A DNA stretch of 64,000 nucleotides from NCBI GenBank assembly GCA_942486035.1, contig CALNXK010000003.1, forward strand, positions 1,340,001 to 1,404,000. The letters run 5' to 3'. The notes under the pieces are model-generated. The model searched no databases, was not told the DNA's origin, and was given only the letters and a program-made list of their open reading frames with translations. Source of the DNA: Porites lobata (taxonomy: Eukaryota > Cnidaria > Anthozoa > Scleractinia > Poritidae). The position numbers and the translations under genes are program-made. Below are positions 1 to 11,141 of this stretch, in pieces. How positions within the stretch are numbered: position 1 is the stretch's first letter; each line of letters opens with the position of its first letter.

Positions 1-804
1 ATACTGTGTTTAATTAATTGATTAGCACGAGTTAGTTTATCTCTGTCAATTACCAGCATGCATGATGCACTAAAAGTGTGACATGGATCCGTTGATTTAA
101 GGTCTGGGAGTTTGCTGTTAAAATTATGGCTGTCTTCTAATTAACCTCAAACAAGGGGAGAAGGGATAGTACCTCACAAGCCTAATGGGCACCGGTTTTT
201 TAATTTTCTCGATTAACACTGACTTGTGTGCATGGATTCCCTCACATAAAACACGTTCTTGTCCTCAACGAGACATCGTGTACTTCTGACAATAACACAT
301 CAAAGCAAAAATGCAGGTAACTATATGTACAACTGATTTGCAGTGTTATTTGTACAAAGCCTCCATGTCATGTCATTGGTCTTGTTGAACCATAAACCCT
401 ACAATCTGAGATCCTGCCGGTTTGCCTTTCTTTCCTGGGCTATAATTTTTTTAAAATAAATTTACTGCAGGCTACCTCGTCACCTGTATTCATTCCCTGT
501 GACTACAATCCCGGACAAAATTAGTTGGGAAGGTTGTGCGAACTAAACAACAGTTCTTTCTGGTGGTTGAAAAAGATGGTTTTCCCTTTTGTAAATACCC
601 CAGGCCTGTCTCCCTTATTCAGTGTTGCGATATAGCAGAATAATATTACTCGCACAAATACTTAAGTTTTGTTTAATTAACATTGGGTCTAGGGGCACGG
701 GAAGAAGGGGAGAAGGGGTGAAAGTAGTAGCCCTCCCAACAATTTTGACAATGATTGTAGCTTGTAATGTATTCCACCATCCTTCCTCATATTTTTGTCA
801 TCAG
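1..804. other. Presumed receptor A intron, nothing firm
   Basis: No convincing exon was found before 805. A stretch at about 210-316 ending in a donor (atgcag/gtaact) reads RLTLT like receptor B exon 3. It has an in-frame stop just upstream, no acceptor and the wrong exit phase, so it is not called. Confidence 0.4.
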
Positions 805-3800
805 ACTATAGGTACTTTGGTGAGGACCTCGCATTATGACATAAATTATAATTTTACCAATCTTCACCCATATACCTTGTACCACATCTACATTGCTTGC
901 TCAAGGTCACGTTCCAGTGAAAGGGATGATCGTGGACAATTCATTGGTCCCTTCTCGGCCATGACTATGGAAGAAGGTATGATGGTCTTTTATTCATATT
1001 CATATTCATACTATTAAACTAATTTGAAAAAAATAGCTCATGTATCAGTGGTCTAAGCGTATGCATCTTTCTGGTTTTGCGGCTTTTTCGTTGGGATGTG
1101 TGTTGCAGGGGCCAATAAGGTTGAAGGGACTATGAGTTGATGCTAGGAACCAATGAGATTTTGGCATCTAAACATGACGTTGCTGCGCTAAAGGTCAAAC
1201 AAGGGCAGTTTGAGACCGCCATTTTGGATCTTCACAATTTTGTCGTCTTTATTGTGGCTAAAGGTGTTTAGAAGCATAACATTTAAATATCTTCATGATT
1301 GAAACGCTGAACTGTAGGGTTCATATTTTAGTGTGGCTGCTGGTTCAAGACATTTATGACCTAACTCGGCTATCGCGAACGGCACAACGTACGCGAATTA
1401 TGTTTCCCCTGCTTTGAAGTGAAGTATAAGAAAATCATAGTTTTCAAAGGTCTACAAATGAAACGTTAACAATTGGCATTTAGATTTAAATATTGACTTT
1501 AACTTGGAAGAATGCGTAATTGTGTTTTAAGAATCTTGAACAAGAGCTGATTTTTTAAAGCTGTACCGAGTAAATTAATTCCGTAAACATGCTTTATTCT
1601 CTCTCGTACAAACTTCAACAGACCTCTAAATTTACGTTCCGGCAACTTAAGTGCAACCATATCTGATACATGTTTGTTGCCATAAGTAATTAAAACGTAG
1701 TATTTAATTTACCCAGTGGCTAAGTAAAGATGCGTAACTTTTGCGTTAGCGAATAATCTTGACGAAATAATAAGAGATTGTTTCATTGACTGGAATAACA
1801 TGAGATGAATAGAAATTAGTATTTCGGCAATTTGACAATTCTGTTGGAAGTAAAGTAATGAACGATGCATAATTTTATTACAAACGTCAGAAAAGGAGGT
1901 GATTTGTTAAAATTGTTTGAGTAAAGTAATCTCGTAAACAATATGTGTTCTTTCACGTACACTAATGTAAAAGGAGCAAAGTCCAACATCTTCACTTGCA
2001 AAATGTGTGTATGAGTTATTTTTATGATCCTGTTTACTAGATTACTGTGTGATAACTTGAATTCCCTTACGTACAGACCACGAAAGGGGGAAAGTCCAAC
2101 ACTTTCACGTGGCAGCTGGGTGACTGTCAGTGTCATGCAGATTGGCTTTTCACAGTAATAATAGTAACTTGAGCGAATGAAGACCTGTTCCGTTTTGTAA
2201 CCAATGCCTTAAGTAAAGGCTCTTGTCGTTTAAGAAGCAATATCTTTTAAAACATGAAGAATTAAGTTGTCAGAGTGAGAGACTGTAAGTGTTTCATTGG
2301 GTAGAATCGCACGTGAAAACCTCGTGAATTATGATGATGCAACCGTATATGACAATAATAAGAATCCTGGTATGTCGTAACTATTCGGTATTCGATGAGC
2401 CACATTTTCTTAAGAAACTTAGAGGAAACCTTAGACTTTTCCTTCTTGGTGAGTTGATATTTATTGTACTTCATCAGGGAAAGACAGAGGAAAGTGAATA
2501 TTTTGCATGAAGATCGACTCAGCTGAGCCTTTCGCGTTTTTTTTATGTGCTGCAATACCCAATTTCCCACAAAAACCCAGTCTATCTTTAGGATGAGAAA
2601 GGTAGATTCATCATTATTGATACTGTTACACTGAAGCATTCAAAATAGCTCATGCACGTTAGACGTGCCTATGTTTATTGTTGCTGTTAGTATTATTATT
2701 TTTAGTGGTAGTGGTGGCAGTTGCAGTGGCAGTGGTAGAGGCAGTAGCAGTAGCAGTAATAGTAGCCGTAGCAGTAGCAGTAGTAGTAGCAGCAGCAGTA
2801 GCAGTAGAGCAGCTGCAGTTGTAATGATACATAACAGTTAAAATTCTTTTCAGAACCAAGTGATTACCCTACAGTCATGAACTGGACTTCCACAGAAACG
2901 CACAAAGAATACAGAGATGTAACGTTTAGATGGGTGGTATGTATATAGTCAATTTTATCCAAGTTTCCGTTTTATCCATTTATTCAAGATTAATGGGAAT
3001 TTTCTTGCCACGATTACTTGCGTTTCAGAGGATTAGAGAAATTTAAGGTAACGCTTAAATAGGGCAAGCGTCCCATTCGAGTTGAGACTTTCTTAAATTA
3101 AGAGAGAAGCCAATAAAAACAGTCCAAAGCAGTTTTTACGGATACAAAAACTAATATGAAAGTACCATTTTTTTCTTGTGTTGAAGTAATTAACAGTAAA
3201 CGGCAAGTAAACGGAAAACTTGGTCATGTGGTACAAATTCAAAACTACCAACATTTCCAAAGTCCAATTCAACCAGGAATCAGGCTGGCGAAGAACCATT
3301 TTGTGGATGTGCTGCCTTCAAATCATTATTTATTGACTGATTTTTATTTATTCACGTTTGCCCTTTGCCGTAACCGTGACTTTAAACCTCTATATCATCT
3401 CCGAGTTACACAGCGAACGATTGCAGGACATTCCGAACTGGTAGTTCCTACAAATGGGTCATTTCCAAGTTTTAAAATCTCTCGCTTTCAAACCGAGGCT
3501 AAGTACAAAACCTTTGTTGTGAAAACGAGTTTAATTTGCATCACAGGTGCCCAGACTCACAGCAGCTTACTGGAAACCAAATTATAAGGGTTTGTGTGGG
3601 AATTTATCGTAAGATCGATGAAACGGTTAAAGTGTACATACCTCATTAAGAGTTGTGTCTGTGTTGTTTTCATACTGTTTCCTGCCCTATAAACGCCATT
3701 TTAGCAAGTTTTTTAATGTTTTGGTTTCTCACCTACTAAAAAGTCTTCTTCTTAGTATGTGAGAAACCAAAACATTAAAACTTGCCAAAATAGTGTTTAT

Positions 3801-6800
3801 GGGGCAGCAGAAATAAAAATAACAATAATAACAATAACAATAATGATGTAGACCAGGGAGCGAAAGTAAAATGAAGGACGCTTCTTGACTTCCCTAGGCA
3901 ACTGATTGTTGTTCGGAGCCAATGAAAACCAGATTTAAAGGGGCTGTGTCACGGCAGTCCAGCTCATTTTGTTTAATTTTGCCAATTACTCGCCCTCAAT
4001 CGTTATGTAACTTAAGTAAGCAAAGAAATTACATGTAAATGACAAAATCAGAGATCCGAGACAAACAAATATGTCTCCTGAGCATTATTTTTGAAGTTGC
4101 AAGCAGCAGGGATCAACAGGCTGAACAGTTTTCAAAAATCATAATTTCAATCCGTTTCAGTCTTCTTCAGTTTTACCCATCCGTGGCATCTGCTGTTTCT
4201 GTTATGTTATTTTAACTTTCCTTTAAAGTTTTAAGCGGTTATTTTCATGTTTCTCTTAATTTAACAGGCATTTTGTAATTTCCTAATTTGGCTGAATTTC
4301 GTGACACAACTCATTTAATACCTTTTTCTGAGAGTATTAGCAATAATAATAATCGTAATCATAAAAGAGTCTATTCACAACAAATAGAGTCACAACATAC
4401 GTGTTGCTTTACAAAATATGGTTGTATTAACTTATTTAAACTTAAAAATCAATTACAATTAGACAAATAATAATAATGTATTAAAGAGACATTTATTAAT
4501 AAAAGAACTTTTCAAACGTTCCGTTTTGACTACAGGTAAAATTAAATTATGCCCTCGATCTCCTAAAGATCTCTGTCTACTAGAGGGGCAACAGCTCGAT
4601 TAGGGGATGCGGGGAATTCTCTGTGATGGTTTTCCATAACTTTGCGGTCCCGATAACGGATTCCCAATAACCTCAGTTATTACGTATAAGTTATTTGTAC
4701 ATCGAACCTAAAAGCACGTTTAAACAATTTGTCTATACGATCAAGATATTTGCCTTGAAAGGAAACAGTAAGAACACGACACAGACGCAACTTTTTATGA
4801 GTTATGAATACTTTAATAGCTGCTTATGTCCATTTTAACCGTTTTATCGATCTTACGATAAATTCCACAAAAAAACCTTATAATTTGGCCTCCAGTAGGC
4901 TGCTGTGAGTCTGGCACCCCTGAGTTTGCATGAGAGTAAAAATTCATCAACCCTCGTTTTCAAATCAATGGCTTCGCACTCAGCCTTGCTTTGAAATGGA
5001 GACATAAGGCTACTCGGAACTGGATGAATCAGGAGACAACGGACCTTTGAATTTGAAACATATTACTCATTCCCAGGTCTTGCTCATCACTTCTACGCGG
5101 GGAGGGTGTAGTTTCTAGGTCTTCCTCTGACGCCCCGCTCAAGTGTTTTCCCGCTTTTTACTTGTACTGGCCGCCAAGAGGGAGAGGAGCAAGTTTGTAA
5201 TGATTTTTGATAAAATCTGCAACATTTTTACAAATTCACAGCTTCCAGATAAAGGAACTTGGCATGGAATACTCACGCGATTTATACTTGATTATTCAAC
5301 CGTGAACAGTACTAGCAGAGAAGAAGATGTTGAGAGACTTGAGGTCTTCAACAATGCTTCTAACTATACAGCCACAGTGAGAGGTCTACGCTTAGATGAG
5401 AAATACGTTGTTGAAGTAAGGATGTGCACACGTGTTGGGTGTGGTCCCAAAAGTCAGCCAGTCTACATCTCCTCTGAAATACCGTCATCGGAAGGTATAT
5501 TTATCTACATTTATGAATACACATTTACTGTAGTCCTTTAGACCTAAACTCCTCTGAAGTGTACATGCAGCTTTAGCCGACCGACCCATAGAAAACGAAA
5601 TGAATCCAGCAATTTAAGAGTTGTAGTTGGGCAAAGGCGCTCTCTCCTCAGTGGAGGCCTCTTTTGTGTCCTAGGGAGGCTGGGGAGAAGGAAAACAAAA
5701 AAGCGCGCGGGGCACGATGGGAAGGGGAAGAAATTAAGGGAGGTCGCCTTTTCCCCCTTCCCTTCGTCCTCCGCGCGCTTTTTATTTTTTGATTATTGCT
5801 GTTTTTATTGGGACACCCAGCGGGAGCACCTGCGGAGGAGATAGGCAAAGACGTCTTACTAAATTCTCTGGAAAAGGCAAAAATTGCGTGTCAGCGATCT
5901 GCTGTCCTCTTTTTGTGTTATTTTCATACCTGAAAAACAGTTAAGGCCTTAAAAATTGCTTTAAGTTGTAGAAATACTTCAATTCATTCCGGTTTTTCTC
6001 AACAGATACTACAATTCAAGCGTCTCGTAAGACAGGAGACTCCAGTTTTTCGCTTATCATTGGGTTAGTCTTGGGCGTTGTCGTACCTGTGGTGTTTTCT
6101 GTTGTGGTGGCCATTCTTTGGACAAAGAGGTACATTATGCTTTCCGTCTGTTTGGTATTAACGAAGTGCGAGATGATCAAACACACCAAAAAAAACAACA
6201 ACAACAACAATTGAGCTTAAGATCTTACGAAGGTTCTTATTTGGAGAATGAGTAAAACACGAAAATTTAATAGAATTAGTCTTCGTCTAGCCTGAGAAAG
6301 CAGCCGAAATTTCGCGACGCCACCAAAGGTGTCGCTGTGAAATGATGTCCGAGGAAGGAACTAAGAAATTTCTTACTGATGAGGTGTCAATACCTAGTTC
6401 TGGTTGGTGCTTCTTCTTGGTTTCGTTTCCCGCTAAGGAAATTTGCTTCAACCAATCAGAAGCACCACCCAGATTTGGGTAGGGAGTCGGAAATCATGAT
6501 AAGTCTCTATCAACACCTGCCGGCTGCCACTCATGCCGACTTTTTCCGTTCTTGTTTTATTAATTATGACGATGATTATATGATGATGATGAGTTTTATG
6601 GTGCATTCTTCATGGCAGGTATGTCAATGCCGAAAATTTCAGTCCCATCATCAGGTCGCAAGAAGCTGCCTCAGACTTATTTTTTTAAAAGAGTAGTTAA
6701 TTAACTAATTAATTAATTTATAATAATAATAATTATCATTACTATTGAATTTTTTAGCTCGGTGGGTTTGAATATTATGTCTTAGTAGCATTTTTTTGCT

Positions 6801-8177
6801 GACACTCAGTAAATATTTTGGTGTCAGGAAACACAGATCGCGTGTCAAAGGAAAGCCAAAGCTGTCAGAAGTTGTAGGAGACCTAGCCGTAAGTAGTAGA
6901 AAAATCGAACTACATTCTGTTGGAAACTGGGAAAGTAGCCATCGTTCCTTTGTGGCAGAATGGAAGATGCTTAAGTGTTTCGAGAAAAGATATTTGTCTC
7001 ATTTGCATGCGACAGGTTCCTCCTCATGAGCCCCTTTCACTCTATTTTGAAGTAGCCCGTTTCAGGCTCCAAGATTGTGGGGAAAGTGAATCGAAAGTAG
7101 ATGCGCGAAAACCGCTCAGGGTCTGGGGAGAGACAGAGTAGTGGAGCCTGTAAGTATTGTTTTCAATGCCTCATTCCGCTATGCCAGCTCGTGGTATACC
7201 CTATGATTGGTCAATTGTGACAGTTTACTTTAACACTTGCGCGCGAATAGTCTAATAAACAGGGCCGGGCTGTTCGAAGCTGGGTTAAGATAACCCAGGG
7301 TTAGTGCAAATTTTGAACTCAGATATGAGAGCTTAAAAAGCCAATTCAGTTAAATTCTCTTTGCCTACAATTTGATGATTGGATATGCTAAAAAAAATAG
7401 AGAAAATTATCCGAGAGAGTGCTTTTGATAAAAAGACAAAGAAACCCGGGTTAAAATTTAACCCCGGGTTAGCGCTAACCCGCGTTCGAACAACTGGGCC
7501 GCCCAGGTCGAGCAAGTAAAACCCTTGCCTCCAACGCAGACGTTCTTTAAGGGTTCGTCACGCGTACCTGCCTCACGTTGAGAGGATTGCGTGACAAACC
7601 AAAAGTAACGTCTGCGTGGGAGGCTAGTGGAACCCTCCTACACCGACACCGTCTGACGTTTTGACACGAGAAACGGCTTTTCAGGAAGTGGGCGGATTGA
7701 GGCGTTTAAAACGATGCTTATAGGCTCTCCCCTTCTCTCTTCCGGCCGTTTTTCGTTCGTTCGCTATTTTCGCCCGTCTGCACTGACCGAGAGCCTGGCA
7801 CAGGCTTATTGTGAAGAAGTTATTATTTTTATCGACTGCTAAATATGCACCGTCAAGCTTCTTTCGCGAGCATGTTGATCAGAGTGCAGATTTGACTGTT
7901 CTTGCTTGTTATCGCTTTTATAAGTTATATTTTATTACTAAAGTGATTTTTCTCTTTTATTTTGTATTCCACACAGCCTCCTCATTGGTACGACGTTCAG
8001 AAAGAGCCTGATAAGGACGAGGACAGCGGCGTTTATGATGAAACGTATACGCCTTTGCTCAGTGATAAGGCCTCAGATTATGTGCAGATAACAACTTCTC
8101 AGCCTATGCTGTCAGTACAAAGAACATCAAAACACAACGTGGATGACGACAAAGTCGCCGAATCCACGGAAATATGA
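805..8177 (+). CDS. Receptor A: class I cytokine receptor-like protein (gp130/LIFR type), 3' part of gene
   Basis: Single-pass surface receptor, 5' exons not identified. Proposed exons: 805-976, 2854-2936, 5242-5494, 6006-6129, 6828-6888 (or 6810-6888) and 7977-8177. All junctions are AG/GT and the phases join without a stop, giving 297 visible residues (303 with the longer fifth exon). Exon 1 holds the second half of a fibronectin-III domain (PYTLYHIYIAC). Exons 2-3 make a complete membrane-proximal FNIII domain ending GCGPKSQP, with no canonical WSXWS. Exon 4 has a helix of about 25 hydrophobic residues followed by WTKR. Exons 5-6 encode a tail of about 85-90 residues with an ITAM-like tyrosine pair. 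The exon lengths (83-bp exon), phases and motifs parallel receptor B 3 kb downstream, so they are tandem paralogues. The family is inferred from the FNIII exon pattern and resemblance to gp130. A different FNIII receptor family remains possible. Ligand unknown. Confidence 0.72.
2700..2822. repeat. Imperfect trinucleotide microsatellite (AGT/AGC type)
   Basis: A run of about 120 bases of agt, agc, ggc and tag units, ending about 30 bases before the acceptor of the receptor A exon at 2854. The long minus-strand Ala/Thr frame across it is only a translation of the repeat. Confidence 0.85.
3430..5030. mobile_element. Foldback element with long diverged terminal inverted repeats
   Basis: About 250 bases at 3430-3681 match, in reverse complement, 4761-5030. 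An example is the shared run gcttactggaaaccaaattataa at the left against a near-identical inverted copy at about 4870-4915. Identity is patchy, indicating age. The interior is AT-rich with no transposase seen. It lies wholly within the receptor A intron 2937-5241. Confidence 0.65.
3682..3807. repeat. Hairpin of about 55-bp arms at the inner edge of the foldback element
   Basis: Arms 3682-3738 and 3753-3807 (cattttagcaagtt...ggtttctcac and its inverse) pair with few mismatches around a 14-base loop. It resembles a small MITE nested in the larger foldback. Confidence 0.75.
6006..6129 (+). CDS. Receptor A transmembrane exon
   Basis: The exon opens after an aacag acceptor and ends before gtacat. 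It joins in phase 1 to the FNIII exon, forming an Asp codon across the junction, and leaves in phase 2. It encodes a short polar stalk, a hydrophobic span (FSLIIGLVLGVVVPVVFSVV...ILW) and a basic stop-transfer TKR. The counterpart in receptor B is 29291-29423, which has the same phases. Confidence 0.8.
6285..6500. repeat. Probable dispersed repeat in a receptor A intron
   Basis: Contains a short inverted pair (ggttggtgcttct / agaagcacc) and an extra TCT-rich spacer, ending before the tail exon at 6810/6828. The boundaries are uncertain and no coding was seen. Confidence 0.3.
7262..7500. mobile_element. MITE, family with gggccg..ttgttcgaa ends (copy 1)
   Basis: Ends gggccgggctgttcgaa and ttcgaacaactgggcc are inverted. 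Just inside are inverted gggttaa/ttaaccc runs. The same family occurs at 31616-31855, downstream of receptor B. Non-coding. Confidence 0.75.
7526..7625. mobile_element. MITE, family with tgcctcc..cgcagacg ends (copy 1)
   Basis: tgcctccaacgcagacgttc at the left is inverted at the right as aacgtctgcgtgggaggct, with internal gttcgtcacgc / gcgtgacaaac. A relative of the interrupted element at 60146-60352. About 100 bases. Confidence 0.7.
7977..8177 (+). CDS. Receptor A last coding exon: cytoplasmic tail with ITAM-like motif
   Basis: The exon starts after the acceptor tattccacacag in phase 0 and ends at TGA 8175-8177. It is acidic and rich in Asp, Ser and Tyr. Tyrosine codons at 8046-8048 and 8079-8081 lie in D-x-x-YTPL-x7-YVQI. 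This satisfies the usual ITAM pattern (acidic residue, two spacers, YxxL/I, 6-8 residues, YxxL/I). A further Tyr lies four residues before the first, and another is near the start (WYDV). Phosphorylation and binding partners are inferred, not shown. Confidence 0.75.
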   Translation, partial: PPHWYDVQKEPDKDEDSGVYDETYTPLLSDKASDYVQITTSQPMLSVQRTSKHNVDDDKVAESTEI

Positions 8178-8274
8178 CTCTAAAATTATCAGTAGTTTTG
8201 AGATGAATGTTCCCTGTCCAGGTAGGATTCACGCTCTAACAACTGGAGAGGCTAAGCACCACGCTCACCTCCTA

Positions 8275-8540
8275 CAGAGCCGTTCTTTTTGTTGTCACGC
8301 AATGCCCCTCTCCACTAGTTTGTGTGAAAGAACGGTGCGTGTCGTCATAAACAACGGTTGCGTGGGCCGTGGGACTAATTCCGGAACGACAATGCCAGCC
8401 AGTCGCCGGCAATTATCGTGACAGGCTTCATTTAAACTTCCAGCATCGCGGTTAACTTTTATCATTTCTACGTAGTCACCCGTAGTTTGCTACACTGCCG
8501 TTCTTTGCGTCGTCACGCAACGCTCCTCCCCACAAGGCGC
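8275..8540. repeat. Two neighbouring copies of a gttctttt..gtcacgcaa repeat
   Basis: The string gccgttcttt-(n)-gtcacgcaa-(n)-ctcc appears at about 8280 and again at about 8500. Each is followed by inverted gtgaaagaacgg or gcgttgcgtgatgac parts. They look like two MITE copies of the gtcacgc family. Confidence 0.45.
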
Positions 8541-8896
8541 GTTGCGTGATGACGCTAGTAGGTCACCGAAGCCGCATGAAGGTCTAACCTTTATTTCTTC
8601 TTTTAAGACCATGAGTCTTGGTTTGCGCCTTGCAAAACCTCTTTTTAGTGGAGGAGATATGCTACTTCATAGACGTTCTCTTGTTTTCGTTGCACCAGCT
8701 CTGACAACTCAGTTTTTCGGACTTTTTAGGCAAGTAAGTACTTAGTGGTCAGCTTTGAAAACGGGGCCCGTTTAAAGAGAGTGAAAAGAATAATTTTCTG
8801 AAAGAATGGCATTTTTCACTTGTTTTCTTGAATCTAATTGTAATGTTTTTATTGAAAAACATAAAAATGTGTAACAACTTGGCAAGAAAAGGATGG

Positions 8897-8902
8897 AATA
8901 AA
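8897..8902 (+). promoter_or_regulatory. Candidate polyadenylation signal for receptor A
   Basis: AATAAA lies about 720 bases after the receptor A stop codon. It follows a T-rich stretch and is the first clear hexamer seen downstream on this strand. Position only; the transcript end is not known. Confidence 0.35.
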
Positions 8903-9254
8903 TAATTTAACCGTTGCCAGTTCATTATTTTAATAACTAAGTGATATTTGCCATGGCTTGTTTTTCGATTTTATAGCGAATAGTGCTATCTGCAGCCGTA
9001 GGAACTTACAGAATTTAGAGAGAAATCAGTAAGACACCGTGAATGAATTGCTGACATTTTTCAACTGTACTGAGTATTTCATTCGCGGATATCCAAGTCA
9101 GGATGTTTTTCAAGACATGTGGTTTTCGCCCTTCCGTAGTTGCCTAGTTTTATGGTACAGCTAAATGTAAATAATGCTACGGGACCGATGAATTATGCTT
9201 TGTTGACACAGTTTTCTTCAAAGAAGCGAAAGAACGCTAATTAAGGATTAAACA

Positions 9255-9465
9255 TTAATGGACAATTATTTTCACCTTTTCCACATTGCTGATAATAGAC
9301 CTTCTTTAACCCCCATAAGCATATTGCCTTCAATTTGTCTTGGGACGACTGTGGTACCCAGGAAAAATTAAAAACAGTTCTTATGCAAAACTGTAGGGGG
9401 TAACAGGTGTTTTGTGGCCAATGTGAAAATGGTGAATTTACCTTTTTGTAGATCGGCCAGAGTAT
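9255..9465. repeat. Diverged inverted repeat, MITE-like
   Basis: Runs such as taacccccataagcatattg and ttcttatgcaaaactgtagggggtaac are inverse to each other with mismatches. It resembles the better kept element at 12628-12830. Old and non-coding. Confidence 0.4.
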
Positions 9466-9822
9466 CATTTTGTGTAATCATGGCTGGCCATCTCGCAGTA
9501 AAAATTTAAAAAAAAAGCAGAATGCTTACGAGTTCTGCTATTCTAAAAGTTTGCTTTACGCTATTGAGATAGTTTTGCATACGGTTTCTGATAGAGCGCT
9601 CTAGGTCACCGACTGTTTATTGTACCCAAAGACTGATGGAAAACTGAAAAAACTTTGTTTTCACTTAAATTTATTTGTACTGAATTTAACTTGCGTTGTT
9701 AACCACGCCCTTTTGTAGTGTTCTACGGAAATCCCTCGTGGGATAATACTAGTTAAACATTTGGCTTATTGCTTCAAATTTCTGAATCACTGGTGAATTT
9801 GTATTACTTTTGTTGCCTTTTT

Positions 9823-9842
9823 GGGGGGGGGGGGGGGGGGGG
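9823..9842 (+). repeat. Poly-G homopolymer run
   Basis: About 20 consecutive G. The exact length may be unreliable in assembly. Confidence 0.8.
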
Positions 9843-11078
9843 CGCTGGGCTGTTTTCAGTTTTTGCCTCTATGAAAAACACCGGGGGACACGGTAACTTA
9901 ATCATCAGATCTGGCGTCCAAAGTGAAAAAGAGCGTCCCTTATGAATAATTGATAACTACTTAAGGGGGATCTGTTAAGAGTGTCGAAAACATCTACCTA
10001 AGGTCACCTAAAGATTTCTTTCCAAAGGAAAAAAAGCTTGGTCGTAAATATCCCTTGAACTACTGAGTCCACGAGTAAAAACTATAGAGTTTTAAAATGG
10101 CCCACAGTATTTATCTGTTTCGTCGATTTCATGTAACGCGAGATTATTTATAATTTTGTTTTTTTGTCCATTGTTTTAAGCAACGGGAAATTACTTAATC
10201 GGCGTACCGCTCTTTTGAGGTATATTTATGCTGCAGAAACGTGAGTAAACTTGGGTTGACGCGTACATCAAACATCTGCTGGTGAACTCTTGCTGTCGTT
10301 TTTTTTTTCAGTATATATATTAGCTGCCATGATAGATCTGAAATTATGGTAGGGAAGTTCTAAAAAGGAAACTGAAAGTCGGTCATATTTTTTTTAAAAT
10401 ATAATTTTCCCTTTACTTCCGAACGACATTAGTTCCCCGGTGTTGTTTATGCGTGTTGTTTTATTTTCGTCAAGATCACAAATACAACATTACAGCTGAA
10501 AATCTTAAAGTTGTCTCCTTACTTTATTCCTCTTAATTTTTGACTAGTTATTTTACTATCTCCCTATCTCACAGGTCTTCCTTTATCTAATGCACTTTCA
10601 ACCGAAAACTGCAGTTTTCGTATTTAAACTGTCGGAATCGGTGAATATCTGTAGAACGCTCGCCCATAGCAACGACAAACTTTCAAACCTTCAAAGAAAT
10701 TTCTAAGATAAAGAAACTGTACGAGTTGTTTCCCTTCTCACTGATTGGATTGGTTGCCAAAACTACTACGCGGAACGTCACTTTTACGAAATTTGTTTTA
10801 GACTGTGACAAATGCTACTTGAATATTATATTTCCTAGAAATATGCAAATCAGTGACAATGTCTACTCGTCGAACAATAAAACTCGCCAGGTTCTTATAA
10901 AGCACGTGTTGATCGGATTTATACTCTATCAGCCAGTGACGTCTGAGTTTTAAAACAATTTTTATGCTTCCATTTATTTCGTTTTGTTTTGATATTTTTA
11001 CGGGAAATTGCCACGTCGTTAGCGACATGGGCGAAACGACCAAGCACAAGTCGGGGGGAAACTCCCGCCATCTTGCGA

Positions 11079-11086
11079 TATAAATA
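11079..11086 (+). promoter_or_regulatory. TATA box of receptor B
   Basis: TATAAATA lies 46 bases before the ATG at 11132, after a short GC-rich stretch (tcggggggaaactcccgcc). This spacing predicts transcription starting near 11105-11115 and a very short 5' leader. Confidence 0.5.
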
Positions 11087-11114
11087 CTATGATGGTTGCA
11101 CTAACGTTTGTCGG

Positions 11115-11141
11115 ATGGAAAGAAGAGGAAGATGGCATTGA
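11115..11141 (+). promoter_or_regulatory. Short upstream ORF overlapping the receptor B start
   Basis: An ATG at 11115 opens an eight-codon frame (MERRGRWH) that stops with TGA at 11139-11141, overlapping the main ATG at 11132 out of frame. If the leader begins upstream of it, it could dampen initiation at the receptor start. If transcription starts just downstream it is irrelevant. Confidence 0.35.

Larger units (their letters stand above)
8178..11078. other. Intergenic region between receptors A and B
   Basis: No gene is seen. It holds two neighbouring repeat copies at about 8275-8540 (each with gtcacgcaa and ctcctccccac-like parts), a diverged inverted repeat at about 9260-9460, and a poly-G run near 9823. 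The receptor B TATA box follows at the right edge. Confidence 0.6.

Noticed and set aside
210..316. Possible receptor A exon reading RLTLT and ending at a GT donor
   Set aside because: No acceptor, a stop just upstream in the same frame, the conserved Trp replaced by Cys, and an exit phase that does not fit the next exon.
2659..2859. Minus-strand Ala/Thr/Asn-rich frame
   Set aside because: Translation of the trinucleotide microsatellite at 2700-2822.
3156..3587. 143-codon plus-strand frame
   Set aside because: Lies partly in the arm of the foldback element; no domain, no exon partner, and it lies inside a receptor A intron.
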